NCBI GenBank assembly: GCA_947650365.1
Contig: OX393557.1
Span: 49,221,345 to 49,285,344, forward strand
Source of the DNA: Chamaelirium japonicum
Lineage: Eukaryota; Streptophyta; Magnoliopsida; Liliales; Melanthiaceae
Direction: 5' to 3'
Length of the DNA: 64,000 nt
Numbering within the stretch: the stretch's first letter is position 1; the number at the start of each line of letters is the position of its first letter. The notes under the pieces are model-generated. The model worked only from the letters and a program-made list of their open reading frames with translations. It ran no database searches and had not been told where the DNA came from. A program made the translations under genes and the position numbers. This document shows positions 41,484 to 55,200 of the stretch, piece by piece.

Positions 41484-44400
41484 AACAATGATTGTCGCTA
41501 CCTGAAAGGCTAACACTTGTATATTTTAAAGTTATTTAAGACTGCAAGGTTAACTCACCTCTCAAAGATTTCTCAACATTGAGATATGAAGCATGTTGGA
41601 TATGTTTTGCGGGACAAAACATACAAGGCCCTACTATGATGCAATGCAAAAAAGAAAAGTACGCAACTATATTTTTTACGTGGAAACTCTTCTCGGGAAA
41701 AACCATTGCTGTAGGAATGACTAGGGGTCCAACCAAGAGGCATGTTTTCTAGCTCTAGGTGAAAATTTTAGGTATAGAAAGGTGCAGACAAGATAGCACA
41801 TGGGTATTTTTGACTTTTTTCTATGTTCAGGATTTCTGATTAGGTTGAAACTTGGAGGGTAGGTAGGACTAGATGTTAGGAGGGTATAGTCAAAATTTGG
41901 CTGGATTCCGACGATTATCGGAAAAGTTATGGAGGGGAGAAGGAGTAGGTTCTCAGAAAACTTATGCACAGGATTTCGTTCGCAGCAGTGAATAAAATCA
42001 TGGTTTGATCTAGCTCCGATTTTCGAATTGTCATGAAATTTTGTGGGGAACTAAATCTATGGACATCTAAGCTATGGTAAAATTTTCTAGGCGATTGGAT
42101 CGAAGGAATGAAAGTTATTAATGATTTTCAAATTCAGCTTTTAGGGTTTTGCAAGTTTTCGATTGTAGGGTTTTAATCGAAGATCAAGATCTTTTATGTT
42201 TTATCAACTAGAAGTAAGCGATCAGGTTTTACCTCAAAATCTTGAAAGAAATTAGCAACAACATGATAGAAATAAAGATAAATTGGCGTCACACCACTGG
42301 AGTCACACCGGATTTCAAGGAGTCGTACCTTGGAGATTCTTGAGTCACACAGAAGAGAGAAAATTGAAAATTCAGCCGTCAAACTTTACTTCAATAATAT
42401 TCATTAGATGATGGCCAAACCCTAATACCTAAGGCCTTTAAATAGGCATACATAGATAAACTAGAGAGAGGAGAGAGAGAGGGGGGGCAACCGTAGGTGT
42501 TCACGGAAGTAAGAGTCTCTTCCGTACGTGATGACTGTTCACGTGGCCTTTAGGACCAAAATTCCCCCTTTGGGATGCCCGTATAAATCTCCTTTAATGC
42601 TCACTTAAGTTGAGAATTAAAAGGGGTGACGTGATAATCCCTTTGACCAATATATATATCCACCCATTACATGAACCTAAACAACTATATATTCTCTCTG
42701 AGCCAAGTACATGAAATAAAACATGAACTAAATTACGAGTAGTAGTCCGCTAGGCAAATCCACTACTCCGGATATGCCATCGACTTTAGAATTTAGCTCC
42801 GACGACTTCTTTAATGAGTTGTCTTCATGATGTCCTCATCACACGCTTTCGCTACATAGAACTCGACCTTGAGTTCTATGTTGTAGAACTCGGTAGCAAC
42901 ATGGCATCTAACAAACGCAAGCTTATAGTGGAGACCCAAAGAGGAATGGCAACTGTGAAGTCGAATCCCGGGTCCCACACAAGGCAACTGAAGGGATCAA
43001 CATGATGACAACAACTGAAGGTGCCTATCTGCGGAAAACGAAAGGTACTCTGTAGCAGATCGATATCTGAAACTGATGTAGCAAACTTTGAAAATGGCTC
43101 ACCCAAGTGATACTGGCAAATCATCAGGTACATTGATGGAGGATCTAGCCCGATGAAATCAATGAGCTCTCGCTGCTAGGCTAGAGGAACTAGTCGAATG
43201 CTGTCAACTGCACGTAGTGGCTGGACTCTCAGCGTGTGCTCCACTGGAAGCGGTGGAAAGTCCACTGGTAGCTCTACCCGAGACGGAGGCTCTGCTGAAA
43301 TTGCGTCAGTACGTAGAAGCTCCTTTGGAAGATGAGACTTCTCAAGTAGCAGAGGCTCCACAGGAGGTGGAAGAACCCAAAGAGGAGGGTTCATTGGTAG
43401 TGGACGCTCCACTGATGGTACTATCTATTTAGTAATTGCGTAAGAGCGGTGCAGATCTCGAGGTCAACGACTCCTAACTTCCTCCCTTTTCCAGTACTGC
43501 TCATTGCACCACACTTCATTCTCAATGTCATCCAACACTCATTGAACATACTAAAAGCTGTCATGTCGTGTCCCGTACAATGGATCTCATAGAAACCACT
43601 GAATAAGAGGTTGAGCTGGTACATCAACTTGTACGATCGATATCTAATGCATGATGAGTACTTTCTATCCAAACCAGAAGTCGACGAAAGTGTTGCAAAA
43701 GGACTTCAGTAGATCGAAAATTTTGGAGTTTACTTTTGTGCTCAGTGGACCTAATGGATACGGATCAAAATCATTTGGTGGAGCGAATTCGTCAACATAA
43801 AAGTTTTTGCATGATGGATCATAAAATCGATGAAGTATAGTAGGATGAGAACAAGAATAGGATTGGCAACACAATAAGACATGTTGACTGGACCTAAAGC
43901 TCTGATACCAATCTGATGTAAGACGGACTAGGGGTCTTATCAAAAGTCATGTTTTCTTGCTCTAGGTGAAAATTTTATATTTAGGAAATTGCAGAATTTC
44001 AAGACAGCACATGGATATTTTTGTCTTTTTTCTATGTTCAGGATTTCTGATTAGGTTGAAACTTGGAGGATAAGTAGGACTAGATGCTAGGAGGGTCTGG
44101 TCAAAATTTGGTTGGATTCCGACGAGTGTCGGAAAAGTTATGGACGGGATAAGGCGTAGGTTTTTAGAAAAGCTGCACAGGATTTCGTTCGCAACAGTGA
44201 CTATAATCTGGGTTTGATCTAGCTCCGATTATTTGATAGTCGTGAAATTTTGAGGGGAACTAGATCTATGGACAACTAAGCTATGGCAAAAATTTCAAGA
44301 CGATTGGATCGACAGAATGAAAGTTATCAACGATTTTCAGGTTCAGCTTTTAGAGGTTTGCAGGTTTTTTATTATAGGGTTTTAATCGAAGATCAAGATC

Positions 44401-47400
44401 TTTTATGTTTTATCAGCTAGAAGCAAGCGATCAGGTTTTACCTCAAAATCTTGAAAGAAATCAACAACTAGATAGAAATAAAGATAAATTGGCGTCACAC
44501 CACCGGAGTCACACCGGGTTTCAAGGAGTCGCACCTTGGAGATTCTTGACTCACACAAGAAGAGAGAAAACTGAAAATTCAGCTGTAAAACTTTGCTTCA
44601 ATAATATTCATTAGATGGTCCCCAAACCCTAATACCTAAGGCCTTTAAATAGCCATAAATAGATAAACTAGAGTGAGAGGAGAGGAGAGACAGAGGGGGG
44701 GGGGGGGGGCAACTGTTGGTGTTCACGGATGGAAGAGTCTCTTCCGTACGTGATGACCTGAACTCAGGTGGTCTTTAGGGCCGAAATTTCCCCTTTGGGT
44801 TGCCCTTATAAATCTCCTTTAGTTCTCACTAAGATGAGAATTAAAAGGCGTGCCATGATAATCCCTTTCACCAATATATGTATGCACCCATTACATGGAC
44901 CTAAACAACTAATATATGGTCTCTCCGAGCCAAATACATGAAATAAAGCATAAACTAAATAAGTAGTAGTCTGCTAGCCAGTAAACCCATTACTCCGTAT
45001 ATGTTGGCGACCTTCATAATTCAACTCCGACGATTCCTTCGATGAGTTGTCTTCATGATGTTCTCATCAACCATGCTTGCATATCGAAGGTGAAAGCAAT
45101 CTATTAAGCAAAAAGGTTGCATGTATAAAGTATAAGGATAATATCCTAAACATCAATGGATCCTCAATGTATACCCAACGTCTCCTCGGCGATATTTTCT
45201 TTGTTCTTCGGTTCCCCCTTGAATACTTTGCCAATGCCTGTCTTTTGTCTGATATCCTCACGAAAGGCTCTAGATACTTATCCTTATAGCTTCAAGGATT
45301 ATTTGTCACAAGAGAGACCAAAATTAACATGTAACAACACTGTCGCACCCAAAGGCATGATGTACCCTTTCTCGGGAGCGCCTGTGTAAGGATTTCACTT
45401 CCTTGACAACAACCAAGGGACCCTTGAGGAATTACACTCTCGATAAACCTCAAGACAACCTACTAAGGGGAATTAGATACTTGAATATCACAAGCACCTC
45501 TTTCGAATCACTCCGAAGAACCCAAGAATGATGGGTTTTGCAAGGGTTCGGTAATGGAAAAATTAAATGAAGAAGTAAAGAAAGTTCGTTACCTACGAAC
45601 CAATCTGGCAAGCAAAGGCTCTGCTTTTGGAAGAATCCCCAAATCCGGGGTGGAGGATGAAAACGGAGTTTGTCGCAACGCGAGCAAAAACCAAGTGTGG
45701 AATCGGGCCATCGACCATTAACACGGGGAGATTGAAGGATTCGATCGATGCATAGTTGAACACTAGATGAAAACCCCCAAACCACCAAATATGATGAAAG
45801 AGTCATTGCTGTTTTGGTGGCTGCTTTAAACAAAGCCTAAAGAGGGTATATATACCTACGGTAGGCCCCCTCAAGGATAGCCATGTATTTGGGCACCCAA
45901 CGGTTGAGATAAATCCTAAAAATCATAAAAGCTCGCATTTTGCAGCTGGCACCGTTCCGACGACTCTCACCAGGCTGTCCGAACAGCTGTCTTTCCTTTG
46001 GCTTTTCCCCCAAGAAAATCCATAGCCGTGCACCTCTTTTCCTCTAATGACTTCTGCCCTAGAGAGTGCAGAAAATCAGAAAAATAATTGAAGGAAAAGG
46101 AATAAGAGAGAAAAAAAAGTAAAAAGGGACAAAAAGAACAAGAAAAAGAAAATGGTAGGGTTCCTATCCCCTTCAGAGTAAGGTTTTGATTTTTTTTTCC
46201 TTTGCTTGAAGAAGAAGAAAGTTCTATCAATATATGGATCCATCGTATTAGTTAAAAGTCACTTTTTTCATTAATAAAAGTTTATGCCAGTGTATACTTA
46301 ATTTCTGAAATTTTCCTTCTTCCCAAATTCTCTGATTTTTGTTCGGTTGCTATTTGATCCAGTTTCTTGGATCATTCCTAGCATCTTATTTGAACCAGAT
46401 GCAAATCCACTTTGTGTGGTACATGGTGACTCCAAACTATAATTTATGCCTCTTTCGCAGCAGGTAGTATCTATGCTGCACGGACAAGAATGAGCTTGAT
46501 GTTTCTTTGGCATTTGTGTTTACATATGATTGTTCATCCATAATTACTCGTTTTCCATGTCACCAAACCTCTACTAGTTTTGTATAATGAGAAAGTTTAC
46601 TTCATTCTTTCTGCAGCACTCTTCTGTTATTTCCCTGTCAGAGTACACACCTCTGTTTCGTTTTTTTCGTTTTGTTGAATGCTTCATAATAGTTTATTGA
46701 TGGTATATACAAGGTATTAGAGTGAGTCCTACATTCCAACACGTATTGATCAATTTTCTGAACAAGGACCTAGAATTCAAAAATACAATACAATAAAATT
46801 AGTAAGTTACTATAGAAGTCATCAACACCTCTATTTCTTACCATGATTATTGCTTATTACAATTCATAGAATCCAAACAAGATGCATCAGTGCATATTAT
46901 GTTGTTTCCATAGGACCATATCTTCCTTAATCATTTCTTGACTACTGCTTACAAATTATCTGCCCATTTTAACATTCCATTCTAGAATGTGTAATAAACA
47001 GAGCCCATATTCACCAACTTGAAGAGTTCAAAAAACAATAGTTGTTACATACCAAGAAATAAGAAATACTGGGATAAGCTTCTAGAAAGCTACTGCTTGA
47101 TTTTCATACAAATTTGTTCAACTGAATTTCAGAATCTGTGCATCGGATTTCTCCTAGATGTGAGATTTCAAATTTTTTTTATCTAATTAGTATGTATTGA
47201 CATATTTCTTATTTTCAATGCAGTTTTATTCTAAGTTGAATTTTGAAATTTCAAGGCATGTTTATGCTGCCAGAAAATGTCATTCTTGTTATAAATAAAA
47301 TGGTATCTTGTCTAATTTACCTATGGCTGTATTATGCTCACTATATCGATGCCTTCCTGATTTATTTATCCTTGTCGTGGATTACCTGCTGTATCTCAGT

Positions 47401-48325
47401 TCTATATTACTTAGTCTTATTCTTATATGTCAGATTATATTTCTCAATAAACACATATTTATATTCAAGATACGATATGAGAGTTTTCATAGTAATTTGT
47501 ATATACACTTTAGTTGAGGCAACAGGCCTTCAGAGTTTGTAGTATTTGGTTACTTTTTTACTTTTGGAAGGCTAAACAACTTCCCATTAATTTGTACAAT
47601 GTGCTAGATGCCTTCTATGTTAGGCGTTTTAAACGAGGAAGTTGATATATTGATAATTTTATCCGACAGACCCTTGTATGGACAGAAGTGTTGGTGTTAA
47701 AAAACCCAAGTATTCAGGGGATCAGGGGCCTTCTTTGGTCGAATTGAGTGGCTACAATCCCTGGCGGCACGAGTTTGATCCTGAATATGATGATGACGCG
47801 GAACAGGCACTGGCTGAGATGGAATTCAAGGAAAGCGACTCTGAAACAGAACGTGAACTGAAGCTACGGGTCCTACACATATATTTGTCAAGGTGTTTAC
47901 TTAGTCTATTTCGTGATCATCAATGCAATAAATATATGTAGAGTAGATCTTCATGTCAGTCGAAAAATATTTATATACATAAGAAAAGTAGGTATCTGCA
48001 TGCTCAGATAAATGTGTACACGAGCATTTAGTTACTGTTCAGTTACCTTCCCATGAAAGATTGGAAGATGAGGATGTTTGGAAATTTGATTTTCCATTTT
48101 CCAATTGTTGTTTTTCAATTAGGTCTTAGTATCTATCTTTCGCAAAGATTTGGTTAGCTTGTATATGCACAATATGGCTTATGTACATCCTAGGTCCTCT
48201 TCTTTGAGATATAAATTATATAATTGAATGGATTAATATTTTTTTGCATGTTTTCTTGTTCCCTGAGAAAGGAGACAAAGGTGAGAAGCCCTATATGGGA
48301 AACCTAGAACTTGGCAAGAAATTAT

Positions 48326-48374
<49 letters not shown>

Positions 48375-51300
48375 TCTCCTCGTGCTCGCCATGGCCCCAG
48401 TGCCCCACATCCTTGTGGTCTTCGGCTCGATGTTTCACGGTCACGTATCAATGCCTTATGTAGCCCCCGTCCCCTGTGTCGCCGCCCTGCGACCGCGTCT
48501 TGCGCTTCCTCCCTGGAGCTTCCCATGTCCACGCCACCAACTACCGTCCATGGTCATCCACTACCATCCGCCCTTCCCCATTCCTCTCTGTCCTCATTTT
48601 GATCATCTGTGGTGAGCTCTAACCTTATTCCCCAAATTCTTTGTGCCTACCGAAATTAAACCTAGCCTAGTATTATTATATTTCATCTTTTTGTCGGTTT
48701 GTTTAGAATCCTTACGTTACATGAACCCAAGTTACAATTTGAGTTTGTGATAATATTTTCTCGAATCCTTGTGAGAATTTGGGACTCCTGAATTGATCAT
48801 CGGCATCCCTAGCCTAGCGGTTGTCTTCAAAACGATCACCCGAATTAGAACTGGAAAAATTTTGTTACATGTTTGTGATTAGGCCTCTACGATTCCATAA
48901 TCATTAATTTGATTGGAAAATATTTATATTTTAATTGTTAGTTGATAATTTGCTCTCTGGTCTCTTCCACTTCATATTTAGGGCATAACTAAATTGGTTC
49001 TCCATCATGAAGTTTTGTAGCTTTGCTTCTTCACAAGTGCAACCAATGATAGTGTTAGCATAGGTATACATATCGAGAATCCGTTGACCTAATAAACCCA
49101 TTCTAGAATTGCCCTTTTCAAATCTAATAAGACAACTTCTTAGCACGTGGCATTTATTGGATACATTATGTTTCATTATTTAAGAAAATATATTAATCTA
49201 TTTGTGTTCTAAAGCTACAACTAGTCACTTGCCTATCTAATATCACCATTATCCTGTCTGGGAACATATAGAATTTAGATTGATTTTAATTTTCCTATGT
49301 ATGTTACATGTGTGTAACACCCTTCTGCAGTTATTGTAAGAACGAATATATAATCTGGCCGTTCATATGGACATGGAGTTCCACGTGTATGCTAAACATT
49401 CATGATAACTCAAAAATGCGCATACATTCTTCTGAAATATTGTTCATGGCTCATATTTCATTATTCTACCCATTTGAAAGCATCATATCATAACATTGAT
49501 TGGATGACCATACTTCTTCTAGCCTGTTTTTAGTTTTAATGTATTCGGTGATTTTCATCACAGGCTTAATGAGAGAAAACGGAGAAAGGATTTTATACTG
49601 GAAAGGGATTTACTTTACCCTAAACCATTAGAGAAGGAACTCTCTAGTGAAGATAGAGAGATCTATCAACGTTATAAGGTTTTCATGTGTTTTCAATCTC
49701 AAGAGGAGCATGAGGCCCTGGTCCAAAGTGCCCTTGAAGAGCGTAGAATTCGAAGAAGGATTCAAGAGCTTCAGGTATGATGCCTTTTTTTGATCAAGCT
49801 CTTGCTAACTTATTATTAAATCACTTGGTACTTGCACTATTCCGCTTCATTTATTAATTGTACAACACACTTCAATTAAGTAAAAGGATTCCTTCTGTGC
49901 AATTTTTCCATGTTTCTACTTTCTAGTGCTGGTTATTCACGAAGAAATCTAGTTTGCTCACTACTACATATTTTTGTGCCCTTTTCCCACTTCTTAATTG
50001 ATCTGATGGGCCAATTGCATGCTTTGACTAATAGCCACTTGAATACTGGTTCCAAAAAAATTGCTAAAATTGAATTTGATCAATATTGCTATAGATAACG
50101 GTTGTACAACCTGTAAGTGCAATTACATATATTTTGTTTCCTTGCAGTGGGTGTGTCTAATATAACTTACGAGTCATCTAGTCTGATGTAATAAGGTTTG
50201 AGAATTCGGGTTTGGGTTTGGGTTCAGTCGGTTCTTCCCTTTCGGTCAAACATACTAAAAAATCAGAAAAAATGTCAGAAATTCATGTCCAATTAGGTTG
50301 ATTCTATTTTGTTCTTCCTCTCACTGAGCAGACCATGCTTATGAGTTATGTCTAAGATGCGTTTTTATACGGCCTGGAGCATAAGGAGTACTGATGTTAT
50401 AATCTGGTTACATGTTGTTTACATGTATCTCGTGGTGTGACTTTCAAGCATCAATGCATTATTCTTGATTCTCCCTCTTCCTCCTTTCATTGTTATACAG
50501 TCTTTAATTCCTTGATCCTTACTACCTCTTGTTAAAACATCTCCTATAAATGGTGTTCACACCAGGAGATCACATGTATATCAATCTAGGAAAGACTCGT
50601 GCTGGCCCATAGCCCGTGGCATATCTCCCTCAGATGATGGCCCTTTCCCTGTATCGTCGGCATATGAGCGCTCATTATCCCCTTAGTGGCTGCAAGCTTC
50701 TAGATGGACTTCATTACCTTTCTACTTATTGATCCTTTTCTCCCAGCTTTTAGTGTTTTCACTGTCAACGATAGTTATCAGGAGCCACATACATAGTGGG
50801 GATGTGGGATTCGTCAAAGGCAGGAGTTATGTCTGAAGAGCTTGCTTTCCTTAGTTGCACTCCTACATGATTGGTTCATATACCTTTTAGAAAGGACAAA
50901 TCTTCTATAAGTGGGTTTATAAGATCAAAAATTACTGATTATTCCATTGAGTGCTATAAGGCTTGTTTGGCGACAAACTACTTCACACATGAGTATGTTC
51001 GTTGATGATGAGCATACATTTACGCATAAGGCTGTTGATTTATATTTTCATAGTCCGCAATGGTATTTATACCAGTTGGATGAGAAGAATACCTTTGCAG
51101 CGACCTTCACGAGGAAATTTATATGCTACCTCCCATTGGATGCATATGCATCCTCCTTTGCATTTTTATCATTATCTTCGAGCTATTTATGGTCTTAGGT
51201 AGCTCTACAAGCTTCATTTTAAGTCCAGTTTGGTAGGCATTGTGGTGGTTTTTTGCGCAATTTGAGTATGATGTCACTTCATTCATTGGCCCTCTCAAGG

Positions 51301-52259
51301 TCAAACAATTCTACTTCTTTATGTGGATGAGATTATTGTCACTGTCAATGATCCTTATCATGTACAATCTATCAAAGAGTGATTTTAACGTTAGTTCAAG
51401 ATGAATGATCTCGGTCCTTTAGTAGTACCCTATCGACATCATTTCTCGTGCTCGTTTGAACAATTCCAATATTGAGCCTACACTTTTATGCTTCATCAAC
51501 GTTATGACCGGTGAAGAGCCACTTCCTCATCTGATGCGTTGTTGACAACTTGTTTGGAGTCTTTTATATCTTCTTATTTCTTGACTCAACATTGTGTTCA
51601 TGTTGTTAATTGGTTTTTAGCAGCACCCAAACTACTCGCTATGTTGCTGTTCTTTGCATTTTTTGTTGATTCTTTATGACACCACAACCCGACCTCATCT
51701 TTGCCCTAGTCTCCTCTTCAACTTCGAACATACTCGCACATAGATTGGCTTGTGTTATCGTGGATTGACAATAGAATGTTACCTGGACAATTCCCGCGTG
51801 GCCTGGAAGCAAAAAGCAGATAATAGTCTCTTCATCTAAGTGCTAAAGTTGAGTACCGTTCTATGATCAACACGTCTATTGTGGTTATTTGTCTTGGGTG
51901 TTTTCTTTTTAGCACAAACATCCACATTGGTAGACTTACTCTTATGTATGTTCGAGAAACAAAATCCTTTATAAATTGTCAACAACCTGGTATTCCACAA
52001 GCATACCAAACATATGGAGACCGAATATCATATTACCCATCATCATTATCTTGTCAATATGCTCTCTTCGTCATACACTCCTCTAATATTCAGTTAGAAG
52101 ATTTCTTCACAAAATTTCATTGTTAGAGTTATTTATATATATTGGGTTATACATCTTCTACTGTGTATGGGACTCACACCATATGCATATCATCTTATAT
52201 ATATAAAGACTCTTGCTCTAATGTGATTAGAGATTCATTCTCTCCAAAAGCCCTAGCCT

Positions 52260-52299
<40 letters not shown>

Positions 52300-55200
52300 G
52301 GGTTATTGGTGGCATGATATCAGAACTTTAATCCCGAGTCTTCCCTCCAAGTGACTCCGATTTTGTGGCTATGTTTCTTGTCTGGCTTCCTAGTTCGTCG
52401 GCCCTCTCCCGATTGGATCCCAGCGCACCTTTCACCGCCCCCTCTCCGCTATCGTCGCGGCGACCTCCATCGGCCAGCGATCCAGGCAGTGTTTTAAAAA
52501 GCGGCCTAGATGGCGCCTAGGCGCTAGAAGGCCCCCCACTGCCTAGCCTAGTCCTAGGCGATGCAGAAAAGCGGCCCAGGCCTCTTGGCGGGGTTAGGCA
52601 GGGCTAGGCGGGCCTAGGCACTAGAACGTGTATAGATGTTATTCTATTATTGGTAATTATAAATTTATGATTTGGAATGTACTAATATTATGGTTATTAT
52701 GATATTATCTGAGATAATATCAAGCTTGCTTTTGTTCTTATTAATCTTGAGTTTATGGTTATGTAAATGATACGTGCTCTTTAAAATAATAGTTGGGATA
52801 ATCTTGAATTTATAGTAAGTTAAAAAAAATATTACATATAATATCTAAATAATAATAAAAAATAATTAAAAAATGCAAAAACGCCTAGGCGCTAGAAGGT
52901 CCCCCACCGCCCGACTAGCGCGTAGCGCTTTTTAGAACATTGGATCCAGGCGTGTGACCTACTATCGACTAAGTGACGTGTGGCCCACTACGGTCAATCC
53001 TTTCGATTGCCCTTCGGCTCCTCGCTACCTACGATCCAGATGGCATCGAACTCTAGTTGTCCCACCTGGAAGCAGGTCTCTAAAATCAGCCCAAATCCTC
53101 CTTTCCTCCAATTCAACCGGCAACAAGAGCATCCTCAATCCACTGCAACTACCCTCAGTTTTCACCACCATCAGATCAAAATCAGTGAACCACCCTCCTC
53201 TTTTGATCCAAAAATTAGCAATTTTTTTTACCGATTTACAATCTGCAATAACCCACAGGCAGCACGGCTGCGAACCACCATCTCCTTTTTTATTTGTTTC
53301 AGTTGCAGCAGATCCGGCTAGTAATTGTCTCTTCTTGGCTTGAAAAATAGGTCCGCCCTCCACTTCCTTAGCATAGATCTGACCCTCATGACCCTAACCC
53401 GATCGGCCATGGTGGCCCTATGCCTCTCCAATTCTGTACACTGAAATAGAACTCCTCATATCTCTTTAGATTTGTTCGCCGAAACAAAAATGTTTGTGCC
53501 TCTGTTTTGTTCACCAAAACAGAAACAAAATACAAAAGCATTTACATGGAAACCCTTGCGGGAGAAAACTCAGAAAACTATGGGTGAAGACAATCAAGCG
53601 ATCAACTATAATGGAGAAACCAAAGTTACAAGCAATACTCAACTTCAACGAGAAAACCCTAATTCACCTTTAAGGTTTCTCTTCCTCTCAAGAATCTTAC
53701 CAAAATCCCTCTCTTGCTGCCACACCTGATTTAGTATTGCAATATCCTTTATATAGTGTAGGGTTTACATCAAGTAAAAGACCCAAACCCATAAAGAACA
53801 AAATCCTAAAGCGGACAGACTGATCGATCGACTATAGGGTCCAACCGATCGTTTTGATCCTGACCTAGGGAAATATCGTCGCGAGTGAATGTGATCGTCT
53901 GTAACAAAACCGATCGGTCTCCCAGAACGTACCTCTCTTGTACCACAAAACCGATTGGTGGGGTAACACTCGTCGACCGGTCAGACAATAAGTTAGTTTC
54001 CCCGGTTCCCAAATTAAGCCAGAACTCAACACACTAGTGTCTAGTAAAATTTGAATAGATATAGACTCTTATTATGAAGCCATTTGTGACATTCTTCCTC
54101 TAGACAGTTATGATTTACTCAAGGTTCTAAAAAGCGCTAGGCGCTAGTCGGGCGGTGGGGGGCCGCCTAGAGCCTAGCGCCTAGGCGGCCTAGGCGGGGA
54201 CTAGACGTTTTGCCTTTTTTTAATTATTTTAATTATTATTTTGATATTATAATATATATATATATGTTTAAAAATTAATATAAGTTCAAGATTATCCTAA
54301 ACCATTATTTTAAAGAACAAGTATATAACCATAATTCAAGATTGAATGATTAACAAGAACAAAAGAAAACATGGTCTGCCTGGCTAGCCTCAGCCCGCCT
54401 GGCTAGCCTTAGCCCGCTTGGCCAGCCTAGACCGCCTAGGCGGCCGCCTGGGCCGCTTTTTAGAACACTGGATTTACTATTAGGACGGCTCTAGCAATAC
54501 TATAACGATTCTATTCATTATGGTAGATCTAATACATATGTTGTCATTAGGAAAGATGGGTATGCCATCACTTTGTATCCATCTGCCTTGAGGGAAGTGG
54601 TGAGGCACCGAGAAAGTGTACTTGTCACACCTACTTATCCATTGTTGGAAGGAAATCCTCATGAACATCAAGATTGCGATAGTGACCAGGACATGCCAAC
54701 TCATTCCCATGGTTCAAAAGAACACTTTTCAGGGTTGCATTACATGCTGAATCATACTGCATGTGCATCTCATTTATAATCTATAGGAAACAATTGCATT
54801 TGCATGAATGTGCCCGTTATGCATCCATTAGCATTAAAGCATTGTTTTCATAAGCTAGCGTATGCAGAGTTGAGCAATGATCGAATTTTCGGTTCTCTTT
54901 CTTTGATTCCAGCTTTCGGTCATTCTTAGTTTCTATCATTAATGCTAAAATCAATTTCATTTCCTTTATGTCAATTGCTACTTAAGATGCTTGATAACTT
55001 TAGCAATTCTATATTTACTTTCCTTAATTTGGTAAAAGATTGTGAGATGTATCATCTAACTATGATAGAATCCTCTTGCAACGTTGGAAGCGCAGGCCAA
55101 ATAGTGCAACACATCAAGCACCTGCATACCAAGACCTTAAAAATATACCAATGCCAATTGCGCGAGCTTAATCCTTGCAACACATTATGCTCCCGCAGTC

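Larger units (their letters stand above)
41707..45069 (-). mobile_element. Non-autonomous LTR retrotransposon in ADA2 intron 9
   Basis: Two LTRs of about 1.14 kb flank a 1,073-bp interior, and the whole is bounded by the 5-bp duplication ACCAT (41,702-41,706 and 45,070-45,074). On the minus strand the primer site TGGTATCAGAGC (43,899-43,910) lies three bases from the 5' LTR, which fixes the orientation. The interior is too short for pol and shows no recognisable protein, so it depended on helper enzymes. LTR divergence is obvious by eye, so the insertion is old. Confidence 0.85.

Noticed and set aside
53025..53363. Overlapping frames of about 110-130 codons near 53 kb
   Set aside because: Three frames are open at once, none resembles a family, and the region lies between transposon remnants.
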